In this document: in pieces, positions 17,166 to 24,546 of the stretch
Position numbering within the stretch: position 1 is the stretch's first letter
Layout: each line of letters opens with the position of its first letter
NCBI GenBank assembly: GCA_964397995.1
Contig: CAYNLG010000005.1
Location: forward strand, 18,205-82,204
Source of the DNA: CAYNLG01 sp964397995
GTDB lineage: Bacteria > Planctomycetota > Phycisphaerae > FEN-1346
DNA length: 64,000 bases
Direction of reading: 5' to 3'
Notes under the pieces: generated by a model
Databases searched by the model: none
Told to the model about the DNA's origin: nothing
What the model saw: the letters and a program-made list of their open reading frames with translations, nothing else
Position numbers and translations under genes: made by a program

Positions 17166-17212
17166 ACGCGCCGCCGCGAACCAGGAAAGGTGCATACGGA
17201 AGGAAGGTGCCC

Positions 17213-17518
17213 ATGACACGTCTGACGATGCTGCTGGCGGCGATGTGGGTTGTGGCCGGGCTTGTCGCGGCCGGGTGCAGCGGCAGCGCCCCGGAGGAAG
17301 AGCCGACGGTGGGCGACCACCTGGAGCGGGCCGCCGAGGAACTCGGCAAGGCCACCCAGAAGGCCGGCGACAATGTCGAGGAAAGAGCCGCCGAACTTCG
17401 GGATGCCGCCGAAGAGGTCTATGAGGAGGTCTCCGAAGACGCGGCTGACACCGCCGACGAGGCCGCCGACGAGGCCGAAGACGCCGCCGACGAACTCGAA
17501 GAGGCCGTTGACGAGTAA
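17213..17518 (+). CDS. small acidic repeat lipoprotein, paralogue of the previous gene
   Basis: A 101-residue predicted lipoprotein with lipobox LVAAGC (Cys near residue 22). The mature part is helical and strongly acidic: HLERAAEELGKATQKAGDNV, then VSEDAADTADEAADEAEDAA. The pattern resembles the apolipoprotein or late-embryogenesis type of amphipathic helix. The ATG at 17213 is chosen over a GTG at 17207 because AAGGAAGG ends just before it. A GC-rich hairpin about 30 bases after the stop closes the pair. No enzymatic motif is present. Confidence 0.72.
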   Translation: MTRLTMLLAAMWVVAGLVAAGCSGSAPEEEPTVGDHLERAAEELGKATQKAGDNVEERAAELRDAAEEVYEEVSEDAADTADEAADEAEDAADELEEAVDE

Positions 17519-17548
17519 CGGCCGCATCACATGACCGATTGACCGGTC

Positions 17549-17574
17549 GGGCGCCGGCCATGGGGGCGGCGCCC
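17549..17574 (+). terminator. candidate terminator after the acidic lipoprotein pair
   Basis: GGGCGCC and GGCGCCC arms (7 bp, 12-base loop) followed by GTTTGGCTTT. The T-run is weak, so partial read-through into the dehydratase gene is possible. Confidence 0.45.
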
Positions 17575-17600
17575 GTTTGGCTTTCCGGGGAGAGAGGCCT

Positions 17601-18611
17601 GTGCCCACCTATGTCGTGACCGGCGGCGCCGGTTTCATCGGCACCAACTTCGTGCGGCTCGTCCTACGCGAGCGCCCGGACGTCCACGTGGTGAACCTGG
17701 ACCTGCTCACCTACGCGGGCAACCTCGCCAACCTGGACGGGTTGCCGGAGGACCGTCACACCTTCCGCCGCGTCGACATCACGCTGCCGGAGGCCGTGGC
17801 CGACGCCGTGCCGGAAGGGGCCGACGCCCTCGTCAACTTCGCCGCCGAAAGCCACGTCGACCGGTCGATCCTCGGCGCGGTCGCGTTCGCCCATACCAAC
17901 GTGGTCGGCACCCAGGTGCTCCTCGATGTCGCCCGCCAGAGAGGCGTCAAACGGTATCTCCAGGTCTCGACCGACGAGGTCTACGGCTCGCTCGGGCCGG
18001 AGGACACGCCGTTCACCGAGGCGACGCCGCTCGCCCCGAGCAGCCCCTATGCCGCCAGCAAGGCCGGGGCGGATCACCTGGTCCACGCGGCCGGGCATAC
18101 GTTCGGCCTGGAGGCCTGCATCACGCGGTGCGCGAACAACTACGGCCCGTGGCACTTCCCCGAGAAGCTGATTCCCCTGGTCATCACGAACGCCCTGGAG
18201 GACGTCGAGATTCCCGTCTACGGCGACGGTCGCCAAGTCCGCGACTGGATCCACGCCGAGGATCACGCCCGGGCGATCCTGGCGGTTCTGGACGGCGGGA
18301 GGCCGGGAGCGGTCTACAACGTCGGCGCCCGGTGCGAGCGGTACAACCTCGACGTCGTCAAGATGATTCTGGGCCTGACGGGCAAGCCCGAGTCGCTGAT
18401 CCGCTACGTCACCGACCGGCCGGGCCACGACCGGCGGTACGCGATGGACCCGACGCTCCTGGAGACCGAACTCGACTGGAAGCCGCGCATCGACTTCGAG
18501 GACGGCCTGGCGGCGACGGTCGAGTGGTATCGCCAGCACCGCGCGTGGTGGCAGGCGGTGAAGGACGGGTCGTACCGGCAGTTTTACGAGACATGGTATG
18601 GCGGGCGATAG
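17601..18611 (+). CDS. rfbB: dTDP-glucose 4,6-dehydratase
   Basis: A 336-residue extended SDR enzyme. It should convert dTDP-D-glucose to dTDP-4-keto-6-deoxy-D-glucose, the second step toward dTDP-rhamnose and other deoxysugars for surface polysaccharide. Motifs: NAD-binding GGAGFIGTNFVR (about residues 8-19), NFAAESHVDRSI, catalytic STDEVYG with the Asp-Glu pair of this family, and YAASKAGAD (Tyr-x-x-x-Lys). NNYGPWHFPEKLIPL and RDWIHAEDHARAI are the usual downstream signatures. The GTG start has a GGGGAGAGAGG site upstream. The other rml genes are not adjacent, so it stands alone here. Confidence 0.92.
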   Translation: MPTYVVTGGAGFIGTNFVRLVLRERPDVHVVNLDLLTYAGNLANLDGLPEDRHTFRRVDITLPEAVADAVPEGADALVNFAAESHVDRSILGAVAFAHTNVVGTQVLLDVARQRGVKRYLQVSTDEVYGSLGPEDTPFTEATPLAPSSPYAASKAGADHLVHAAGHTFGLEACITRCANNYGPWHFPEKLIPLVITNALEDVEIPVYGDGRQVRDWIHAEDHARAILAVLDGGRPGAVYNVGARCERYNLDVVKMILGLTGKPESLIRYVTDRPGHDRRYAMDPTLLETELDWKPRIDFEDGLAATVEWYRQHRAWWQAVKDGSYRQFYETWYGGR

Positions 18612-18635
18612 GGCCGCCCCTAACCGAAACCCGGC

Positions 18636-18663
18636 TTGACATCGGTGCCGCGGCGCCCATCCT
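18636..18663 (+). promoter_or_regulatory. promoter of the amidohydrolase gene, leaderless geometry
   Basis: TTGACA, 16 bases, CATCCT, ending 7 bases before the ATG at 18671. No Shine-Dalgarno site is present. Confidence 0.55.
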
Positions 18664-18670
18664 GGGGGCC

Positions 18671-19627
18671 ATGCCCCGCGAACGCCCCCGTACCGACCAG
18701 GATTTGTCGGCCCCGCCTGTCCGCCGCTACGCCGGGCCCATCGTCGATTCGCACACCCACACGCGGGACCCGGAGACGGTCCGCCTTCTCATGGAGGCGG
18801 CCGACGCCTACGGCATCGGCATCGTGTGCGGCATCACACACGCCGAGCACATCGCGCCGCTGCAGGCGGCCTTCGGCGACCGGTACCGGCCCATCATTTG
18901 GGTCGACTCGACGCACGTCCGCGACGCGGCGCGCTTTGCCGAGGAGAACGTCCCTCGCATTCGCGAGGCCCGGGCGCGGGGGGCGGTGGCGGCCAAGTTC
19001 TGGCAAGCCCCGCGGTTCTACGCTGAGACGGGCCAGCGGCTCGATGCGCCCGTCTTCACACCCGTCTTCGAGACGCTCAGCGAACTCGGCATGCCCGCCC
19101 TCGTGCACATCGCCGACCCGGACGCCTGGTTCGAGACGCGGTACCTGGACGCGGCGGTCTACGGGACGAAGGAAGAGCAGTACACGGCCCTGGAGGCGGT
19201 GCTTGCCGCGCATCCGGGCGTGACGCTCGTCGGCGCCCACTTCGGCGGCGACCCGGAGCACCTGGACCACCTGCGGGCGCTGATGGCGGCCTACCCGAAC
19301 TATTGCGTCGACACGAGCGCCACCAAGTGGATTGCCCGGGAGATCTCGCGCCGGCCGGAGGCGGCCCGGGCGTTCCTCCGCGACCACGCGGACCGCATCC
19401 TTTTCGGCAGCGACATCGTCACCTTTCCGGACGCGACGTTCGAGGACTACGCCTCGCGGTACTGGGTCCACCGCTGGCTGTGGGAGGGCACCGGCCCGGC
19501 CACCTCGCCGATTCCGGACCCGCACGCGGCCGATCCGGACCGACCGGGGATTGAGGGCCTGAACCTGCCGGACGACGTCCTGGAGCGGGTTTACCGGGCG
19601 AACGTGACCGCCCTCTACGGCCTCTGA
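18671..19627 (+). CDS. amidohydrolase-family metal-dependent hydrolase
   Basis: A 318-residue TIM-barrel hydrolase of the amidohydrolase-2 group. The metal-binding HxH is in IVDSHTHTRD near residue 28. Further expected ligands are visible: the Lys region GAVAAKFWQ, the His in PALVHIAD, LVGAHFGGDPEHL, and the late Asp in RILFGSDIVTFPD. The family hydrolyses or decarboxylates cyclic and sugar-derived substrates; the substrate here is unknown. No signal peptide is seen. The promoter predicts a leaderless mRNA, and the gene is transcribed separately from the dehydratase upstream. Confidence 0.82.
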   Translation: MPRERPRTDQDLSAPPVRRYAGPIVDSHTHTRDPETVRLLMEAADAYGIGIVCGITHAEHIAPLQAAFGDRYRPIIWVDSTHVRDAARFAEENVPRIREARARGAVAAKFWQAPRFYAETGQRLDAPVFTPVFETLSELGMPALVHIADPDAWFETRYLDAAVYGTKEEQYTALEAVLAAHPGVTLVGAHFGGDPEHLDHLRALMAAYPNYCVDTSATKWIAREISRRPEAARAFLRDHADRILFGSDIVTFPDATFEDYASRYWVHRWLWEGTGPATSPIPDPHAADPDRPGIEGLNLPDDVLERVYRANVTALYGL

Positions 19628-19669
19628 CGCGGGGCGTCGCGGTTTGCCGCCATCGGGGCGCGCCTGCGC

Positions 19670-19697
19670 TTGACATGCGGCCCGCGGGACGTACACT
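19670..19697 (+). promoter_or_regulatory. tRNA promoter
   Basis: TTGACA, 16 bases, TACACT, ending 13 bases before the first base of the tRNA. This near-consensus promoter fits a stable-RNA gene. Confidence 0.75.
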
Positions 19698-19710
19698 GGG
19701 GCGCTGCCGT

Positions 19711-19786
19711 GGCGGCGTAGCTCAGGGGCTAGAGCAGGGGATTCATAAGCCCAAGGTCGGTGGTTCGAATCCACCCGCCGCCACCA
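19711..19786 (+). tRNA. tRNA with anticodon CAU (tRNA-Met)
   Basis: A complete 76-base cloverleaf with encoded CCA: acceptor GGCGGCG pairs with CGCCGCC, D stem GCTC/GAGC, anticodon loop TTCATAA (anticodon CAT at 19744-19746), T arm GGTGG-TTCGAAT-CCACC. The anticodon stem has only three clean G-C pairs with mismatches at both ends. CAU could denote elongator Met or the lysidine-modified Ile tRNA; the initiator-type GGG/CCC stem is not present. It borders the low-GC accessory patch, as tRNA genes often do. Confidence 0.93.
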
Positions 19787-20042
19787 TCGTCCTTCGCCGG
19801 GGCCGCGGCACGGCGGCGCCGGAGCCCCGCCCACGAACGCGACGCACTTTCATATGCACGCTTCTTGCTACCGCTGTCCGGTTGCTGGGCGCGGGGCGGC
19901 GCGCGGGGGCCGGGCGGCAGGCGGCAGGCCCGGTTGGCGGCGCGCGCCAGAGTGTATAATTGTATCCTGGAGTATCGCGCCGGGCGTACACCGGAGTATA
20001 CGTTTGTAGCCTATAGTATCGCGCCGCCGCCCCGAATTGGCC

Positions 20043-20165
20043 TTTTTTTGGCTTCTTTTGACTTTTTTCATGCCTTTTTTTGGCCTCTGGTGGTTTTTTT
20101 TGTGCCCGTTTTGTCTTTTTTTTGCCTTCGTTTGGCTTTTTTGTGGCGGTTTTTGTCTTTTTTTT
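20043..20165. repeat. helically phased T-tract array (intrinsically bent DNA)
   Basis: Eleven T-runs of 3-8 bases on the plus strand, centred near 20046, 20057, 20065, 20078, 20097, 20110, 20119, 20132, 20139, 20152 and 20161. First to last spans about 115.5 bases, i.e. eleven helical turns of 10.5 with one position skipped. Phased A/T tracts are known to curve DNA. Confidence 0.7.
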
Positions 20166-20317
20166 CTCCGGGTGCCGTCGAGACGGCCGCGCGACCCCTT
20201 CAGGCGGCCGGCGCCGTGAAACGGGGCAAGATGGGCAGTATGGAGAAAATGCGGAGGCCGGAATGCGGAATGCAGGCAACGGCTCACGACCGGGCGCGCG
20301 GCGTGCGTGGGAACGAG

Positions 20318-20349
20318 GTGACTGGGTGACTGGGCAACTAGGTGACTGG
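20318..20349. repeat. short tandem repeat, unit GTGACTGG
   Basis: Four 8-base units, the third degenerate (GCAACTAG). It is non-coding and lies just upstream of the accessory gene promoter region. Confidence 0.6.
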
Positions 20350-20536
20350 GAGGTGGCCGACATCGGTGGAGACTGTATATATAGCCTTGGGGAATAGGAA
20401 CAGAGTACCGGAGAGGGCGTTTGAGGACGGAGGCGTTGGCAGTTTCTATTGGGGGCAAGGCGAGAATCTCACTGGCACGGAGTCTGTCGGGGATGTACAC
20501 TTCTGGGGAATGAGGGCCTTGGCTGAGGAACCGGCA

Positions 20537-22453
20537 ATGTGCGAGCTTCTTGAGCTTGCCCGGAAGCAGTTTGGGGAGAGTCTGAGTGAGTCCGAAGCCG
20601 GTGTCATTAAGGCCGCCTCCGTGGGGGACGCTTGTGGGTATGGCGGGTGGGCTGATGTGCAAGCACCCTTATGGGAGGCAGAGTCGAAAACGGGCCAAGT
20701 TGTCCGGTCGAAAGTCGTCCGCTGGCTGTGCTCAGATTCTGCGGCGAAGTCGCTTGTTCGCCTGCAGGGACTGATAATCCGCGGGTTTGTGTTCGAGGAA
20801 TTGCTTGACCTAAGCATGGTGCGGGCGCCGTTCCCTCTCGTCCTACAGAATTGTGTCTTGAGACGTGGTATTGTCCTGACCTTCGCAGAACTCGCACTTC
20901 TCGATCTATCGCAGAGTCGAACGGGGCCGGTCCTGGCTAACGGAGTAGAGATTGCGCGAGGACTCTTTCTGAATGGCTTGGAATGTCATGGTTGGCATAT
21001 TGACGGCCTGGGTGGCAAATGTTGCATATCATTGCAAAAGGCCATTGTGCGAAGTGAGATGAGTGTGATAGAGGCGCGTTTGGTCGCAGGCGATGGCGTC
21101 GCTTTGTGTTTGCGGGGGGCAACTGTGGAAGGCGGAGTGTCAATGCCGGGGCTTTGGGCAGAGGGAGAGTTGGATTTTCAGGAGATCGCCATCGCCGGGA
21201 CGCTGGACATGACGGATGTGCATGTGGCCAGTCGCGGCCGAGTGGCCGTCACGTTGGACCGGGCGCATGTGGGGAAGGCCCTTGCCATGTGCGGAGACTT
21301 CAGGGCCCTTGGACAGGTTAGGCTCGCCGGCGCTATGGTGAACGATGTATTGCACTGCTCGGGCTGCTGGATCGTTCACGATGGCGACTTCGCCGTGATG
21401 GCCGATGCCGTGCGCGTGGGCAGCCAGGCCGCATTTGATGGCGCGCGCATAGGAGGTGGCGTGCGAATGGCTTTCGCGAGACTTGAGGGGCACTTTGGCT
21501 GTACTGCGGCGTTGCTGGTTTCCGGCTCAAAACCTGCTCTGGATATACAAGTGGCGAGAATTGGCGGCAGTGTCTTCTTGGACGAGGGCTTCTGTGCGCA
21601 TGGCGAGGTCAGCGTGCTGGGCGCCATGATCGGCGGGGACCTTGACTGTACGGGCGGGCGCTTTCTGAATGCGGGGGCAAAGGCATTGTCTGCGGATGGC
21701 GCGCAGATAGGCAGCAGGCTGTTGATGCATTCGGGGTTCGAAGTCCGCGGCGAATTGAGGCTGTTTTACGTCAAGGTCCCCGTGCTTAAGGACGAAGTGC
21801 AAAGCTGGCCCACGAGAGGGAACTTGTGCCTGGAAGGCTTCAGTTACGACTTTATGAGGCCGGCGTCCGCAGAGTCGGGCCTAGGCAATCGTCTTCAGTG
21901 GATCGAGAGGCAGTACCCACAAGAGCGAAGCCGATGGCGCGGGAGCTTCTGTCCGCATCCGTACACCGAGTTGGCGCGGGCTTACCGACGAATGGGAATG
22001 CCAAGGGAGGCAAGGAAGGCTCTCATTGGAAAGCACAAGCATGAAAGGCGCCACGGTACCATGAGCCGGCGCCGCAAGGCGGGGGACTGGTTTCTTGGAT
22101 TCGTTGTAGGGCACGGCTATGCCATGTGGCGAGTTCTGATCTTTGCCGGCATTCTTTTTGCAGTCACCTGGGCGGCGGTTGCTTGGGGGAATGCTCAAGG
22201 CCTAATGGTTCGAAGTGGAGACTCGGTGGGTCCCCTGCCATTGCTGTACCCCTTCGTCTATGCCTTGGATGCCTTGGTTCCGTTTGTGGACTTGCACCAG
22301 GAGAGCAATTGGGTGCCCGACGCCGCGGAGGGGGCGTGGCACACGGGGTTTCTGCTTCAGGTTCTGATATACGTCAACATTATTTCGGGGTGGGTTCTTT
22401 TGACAGCCGCCATAGCCGGGTTGGCGAACGTCGTGAAGCACGAGTCGGAGTAG
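20537..22453 (+). CDS. beta-solenoid membrane protein, probably horizontally acquired
   Basis: A 638-residue protein of a family often labelled membrane-associated oxidoreductase, although no redox motif is visible. Residues 60-480 are pentapeptide- or bactofilin-like beta-helix repeats with a recurring A-x-I-G-G pattern, for example ARIGGSVFLDEGFCAHGEV and GAMIGGDLDCTGGRF. A basic linker (residues 490-525) is followed by about three membrane segments: VLIFAGILFAVTWAAVAW, a segment with ALDALVPFVDL, and YVNIISGWVLLTAAIAGL. ATG 20537 is preferred because GAGGAA lies 6 bases upstream; an in-frame ATG at 20513 is the alternative. Codons end in A or T far more often than in neighbouring genes, and the gene sits beside a tRNA, both signs of transfer. 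Function unknown. Confidence 0.75.
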   Translation: MCELLELARKQFGESLSESEAGVIKAASVGDACGYGGWADVQAPLWEAESKTGQVVRSKVVRWLCSDSAAKSLVRLQGLIIRGFVFEELLDLSMVRAPFPLVLQNCVLRRGIVLTFAELALLDLSQSRTGPVLANGVEIARGLFLNGLECHGWHIDGLGGKCCISLQKAIVRSEMSVIEARLVAGDGVALCLRGATVEGGVSMPGLWAEGELDFQEIAIAGTLDMTDVHVASRGRVAVTLDRAHVGKALAMCGDFRALGQVRLAGAMVNDVLHCSGCWIVHDGDFAVMADAVRVGSQAAFDGARIGGGVRMAFARLEGHFGCTAALLVSGSKPALDIQVARIGGSVFLDEGFCAHGEVSVLGAMIGGDLDCTGGRFLNAGAKALSADGAQIGSRLLMHSGFEVRGELRLFYVKVPVLKDEVQSWPTRGNLCLEGFSYDFMRPASAESGLGNRLQWIERQYPQERSRWRGSFCPHPYTELARAYRRMGMPREARKALIGKHKHERRHGTMSRRRKAGDWFLGFVVGHGYAMWRVLIFAGILFAVTWAAVAWGNAQGLMVRSGDSVGPLPLLYPFVYALDALVPFVDLHQESNWVPDAAEGAWHTGFLLQVLIYVNIISGWVLLTAAIAGLANVVKHESE

Positions 22454-22454
22454 C

Positions 22455-22660
22455 CCTCGCTGGCAGGCGGGCCCGTGGAGTGCGGCTCGGGGGCGCCTGG
22501 CAAGGTGGCTATAACATCAGCATCCATGGCGGTGCCGCTCCCATCGTAGTCCACAGGAAACGCCAAATGGCGCAACACCGAGAACGGCAGCGACTCCGTC
22601 GCCACGACAAGGCGCTGATCCGTCAGCACACTCCATGTGACGGCCACTGCCGCGCGGGAC
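22455..22660 (-). pseudogene. possible 3' fragment of a lost gene
   Basis: The minus strand reads as coding-like over about 65 codons, with segments VTWSVLTDQRLVVATESLPF and PVDYDGSGTAMDADVIATLP, but it has no start codon or ribosome-binding site and continues without a natural end into antisense of the neighbouring gene. It may be a decayed remnant within the accessory patch, or chance. Confidence 0.25.
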
Positions 22661-22747
22661 CGGGGCGGGGACGGACCGCGTGACCGCGAGCTTCCGCTCG
22701 GGGCCCGAAACGGCCCGGCCGCCCCGGCGATGCGAAGACGGCACGGC

Positions 22748-23965
22748 CTACCGGCGGCTGAGGAGGCGTTTGGCGTAGTCGGCGGCCAGGTCAAGTACGG
22801 CCTTCGGCGCGCCCGCCCCCGCGACCGGTTCGGTCGCCACGGGCTTGAGGAAGACCAACCCCTTACCCGCCTCGCCGGTGGTGCGGGCGTCGCGGAGATT
22901 CGGGACCACGGCCGACGGGTCGGCGGCCAGGCGAGCGGCGGCGGCCTTGCCGACGTAGACGTTGGCGAAGCGGTAGCTGTCCTTCTGGTCGCACCAGATG
23001 TCGAAACCGGCATTGCCGCAGACGTTGCTGTCGCGCATCTCTGGGATGCCGCGGTCGGACATGGTGTTGCCGGCAAACCCGCCACCCTGGTTCGCGGTGA
23101 TCTCGCACAGGCTGATATGCGGAAAACTCTTGTGGTCGCACTGGTAGCCAACACCCCGGCATGCTTTGATGGTAACCCGGGCCACGGGCGTGCTTTCGTC
23201 GAAACCGTTGATCCCATGTCCCAAGCTGTAGAGCACGGCTGTGTCGGAGATCTGCGTGTCGGTTGAATGGATCCAAACGCCCAGTCGGTTGCCCACGAGC
23301 GCGCAATGCGAGACATTCGCCCCGCCTTTGTGGATCTCCAGCCCCTTCTCCGCCAGGGCGATGACGCACCACGCGAGCGTGCTGCCGGGGGCCTGGATGC
23401 GGATGCCTGCCCAGCCGCGCCGCTTGTTGGCGGGGACGAAGGCGATCGGGTTGGTCTCGGTGCCCTCGGCGAGGAGGCGGCCCGAGACGACGAGGCCCGC
23501 CTCCGGGGCCGCCTCCAGGCGCGTGCCCGGGCGCACCGTCAGCGTGACGCCGGTCGGGACGGCCAGCTGGCCCACGACGTGGACCACGGCGCCCGGGCCG
23601 CCGACCGTGCGGTCGGCCGTCAGGGCGGCGGGCAACGTGGACTCGGTGCGACGGGGATCGGCCTCGCCGACACCGGGGCGGCGGTCGGCCGGGGGCTTGT
23701 CGGGCGCCGCCAGAGCCGCCTTGGCGGCCGCGTGGTCCGGGTCGATGCGGAGGACGGCCTGCCAGCAGGCCCTGGCGTCAGCGGCGCGGCCGGCGCGGGC
23801 GGCGGCCTCGGCGAAGCGGGTGAGTTTGGCGACGGCCTCGGCATCGGCGCGGGCGACGGCGGCGGCCCGCTCCTGCTCGATGGCCTGGACCCGGTCGTCG
23901 GTGCCTGCGGCCGCAGCTGGGGCGGCCACCAGGGCGAGAAGCACGAGCGGCGCGGCGCGAAACAT
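22748..23965 (-). CDS. exported right-handed parallel beta-helix protein
   Basis: A 405-residue exported protein. It has a signal peptide (VLLALVAAPAAAAG), then a helical TPR-like region with RADARACWQAVLRIDPDHAA near residues 60-80, then from about 120 a right-handed parallel beta-helix: TVGGPGAVVHVVGQLAVP, IRIQAPGSTLAWCVIALAEK, ANVSHCALVGNRLGVWI, DSNVCGNAGFDIW. Such pectate-lyase-like helices bind or cleave polysaccharides, or simply serve as scaffolds; no lyase active-site residues can be picked out. The ATG at 23965 has AAAGGGGGA upstream. The partial TPR plus beta-helix layout is common in planctomycete secreted proteins. Confidence 0.75.
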   Translation of the reverse strand: MFRAAPLVLLALVAAPAAAAGTDDRVQAIEQERAAAVARADAEAVAKLTRFAEAAARAGRAADARACWQAVLRIDPDHAAAKAALAAPDKPPADRRPGVGEADPRRTESTLPAALTADRTVGGPGAVVHVVGQLAVPTGVTLTVRPGTRLEAAPEAGLVVSGRLLAEGTETNPIAFVPANKRRGWAGIRIQAPGSTLAWCVIALAEKGLEIHKGGANVSHCALVGNRLGVWIHSTDTQISDTAVLYSLGHGINGFDESTPVARVTIKACRGVGYQCDHKSFPHISLCEITANQGGGFAGNTMSDRGIPEMRDSNVCGNAGFDIWCDQKDSYRFANVYVGKAAAARLAADPSAVVPNLRDARTTGEAGKGLVFLKPVATEPVAGAGAPKAVLDLAADYAKRLLSRR

Positions 23966-24546
23966 GACAGTCCCCCTTTCGATGATGATCCGACGCGTGA
24001 GAGAGGCAGACGCCGCGATCTTTCGGGCCATTGTGGCGCGAAAGGGCCGGGGACGCAAGGGGGCGTTTGTTGGTCTCGAAGAAGAGGCGAACGCGAGGGA
24101 AGAAGAAGGCGGCGGGGGCTGGGGAAGAAGACACGCAAAAGGGCCAAGACTGGGTGCCCGGGGGAAGAAGAATACGGCCAGGGCAAAACGTCAGACGGCA
24201 GCCAAAGCGGCGTCGAGGCCGCCGCAGTCCATAGAGCGGCGACGGCAAACGACACGCGTGGGGGCGAGCCCCGCGGCGAAAAGGGCAAAGCAGAACTCAC
24301 GGGCAGGATGCCCGTGCTACGGGGAAACGGCGATGGCAAGACGGCGAACGGCAGCCAAAGCGGTGCCGGTGGCACCGCAGTCCAAGGTCCGGCTGCGCCG
24401 GACATGGAAGACGGCAGCGGCCACGGCGCGCGGCAATCGCGGGGAAACCCGGCCGGGGTCGGCTGGTTCAATCCCTCGGAACGCGACGGGCTTGGCTGCG
24501 CCCTCGGGCCGGGCGGGCGGCCCGGGCTGAGACTGAGGGACTCCGC
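23966..24546. other. 580-base intergenic region with a dispersed repeat
   Basis: Between divergent genes (beta-helix protein and the large glycosidase-like protein). Purine-rich on the plus strand, without a credible gene. It holds one full copy of a dispersed repeat (24185-24321) and a partial second copy of its first part (24337-24384). Confidence 0.6.
24185..24321 (+). repeat. dispersed repeat copy 1, with CACGGGC hairpin
   Basis: Begins AAAACGTCAGACGGCAGCCA and ends with the palindrome CACGGGCAGGATGCCCGTG (24298-24316). A second copy lies inverted at 63336-63460. A partial copy of the first 48 bases (24337-24384) carries the hairpin GCGGTGCC-GGT-GGCACCGC. Translated, the palindrome gives the TGILPV string familiar from spurious ORFs in planctomycete genomes. 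Confidence 0.75.

Larger units (their letters stand above)
19787..20536. other. 750-base non-coding region after the tRNA
   Basis: No convincing gene. It holds a cluster of TATA-rich repeats (AGTATCGCGCCG at 19971-19982 and again at 20015-20026, with TATAAT at 19954-19959), the phased A/T-tract array, a degenerate 8-base tandem repeat and TATATATA at 20376-20383, which could be the -10 of the gene at 20537. Composition is lower in GC than the surroundings. Confidence 0.6.

Noticed and set aside
20037..20219. A 60-codon hydrophobic frame (Phe/Leu/Trp-rich)
   Set aside because: It is a direct translation of the phased T-tracts; hydrophobicity comes from TTT/TTG codons and no ribosome-binding site is present.
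19743..20363. A minus-strand frame ending in AAGGFEPPTLGL
   Set aside because: This ending is the well-known artefact of translating the antisense of a tRNA.
24066..24180. AAGAAGAGG-type purine runs that might be a CRISPR or satellite
   Set aside because: No regular repeat-spacer spacing; no CRISPR array was found anywhere in the window.
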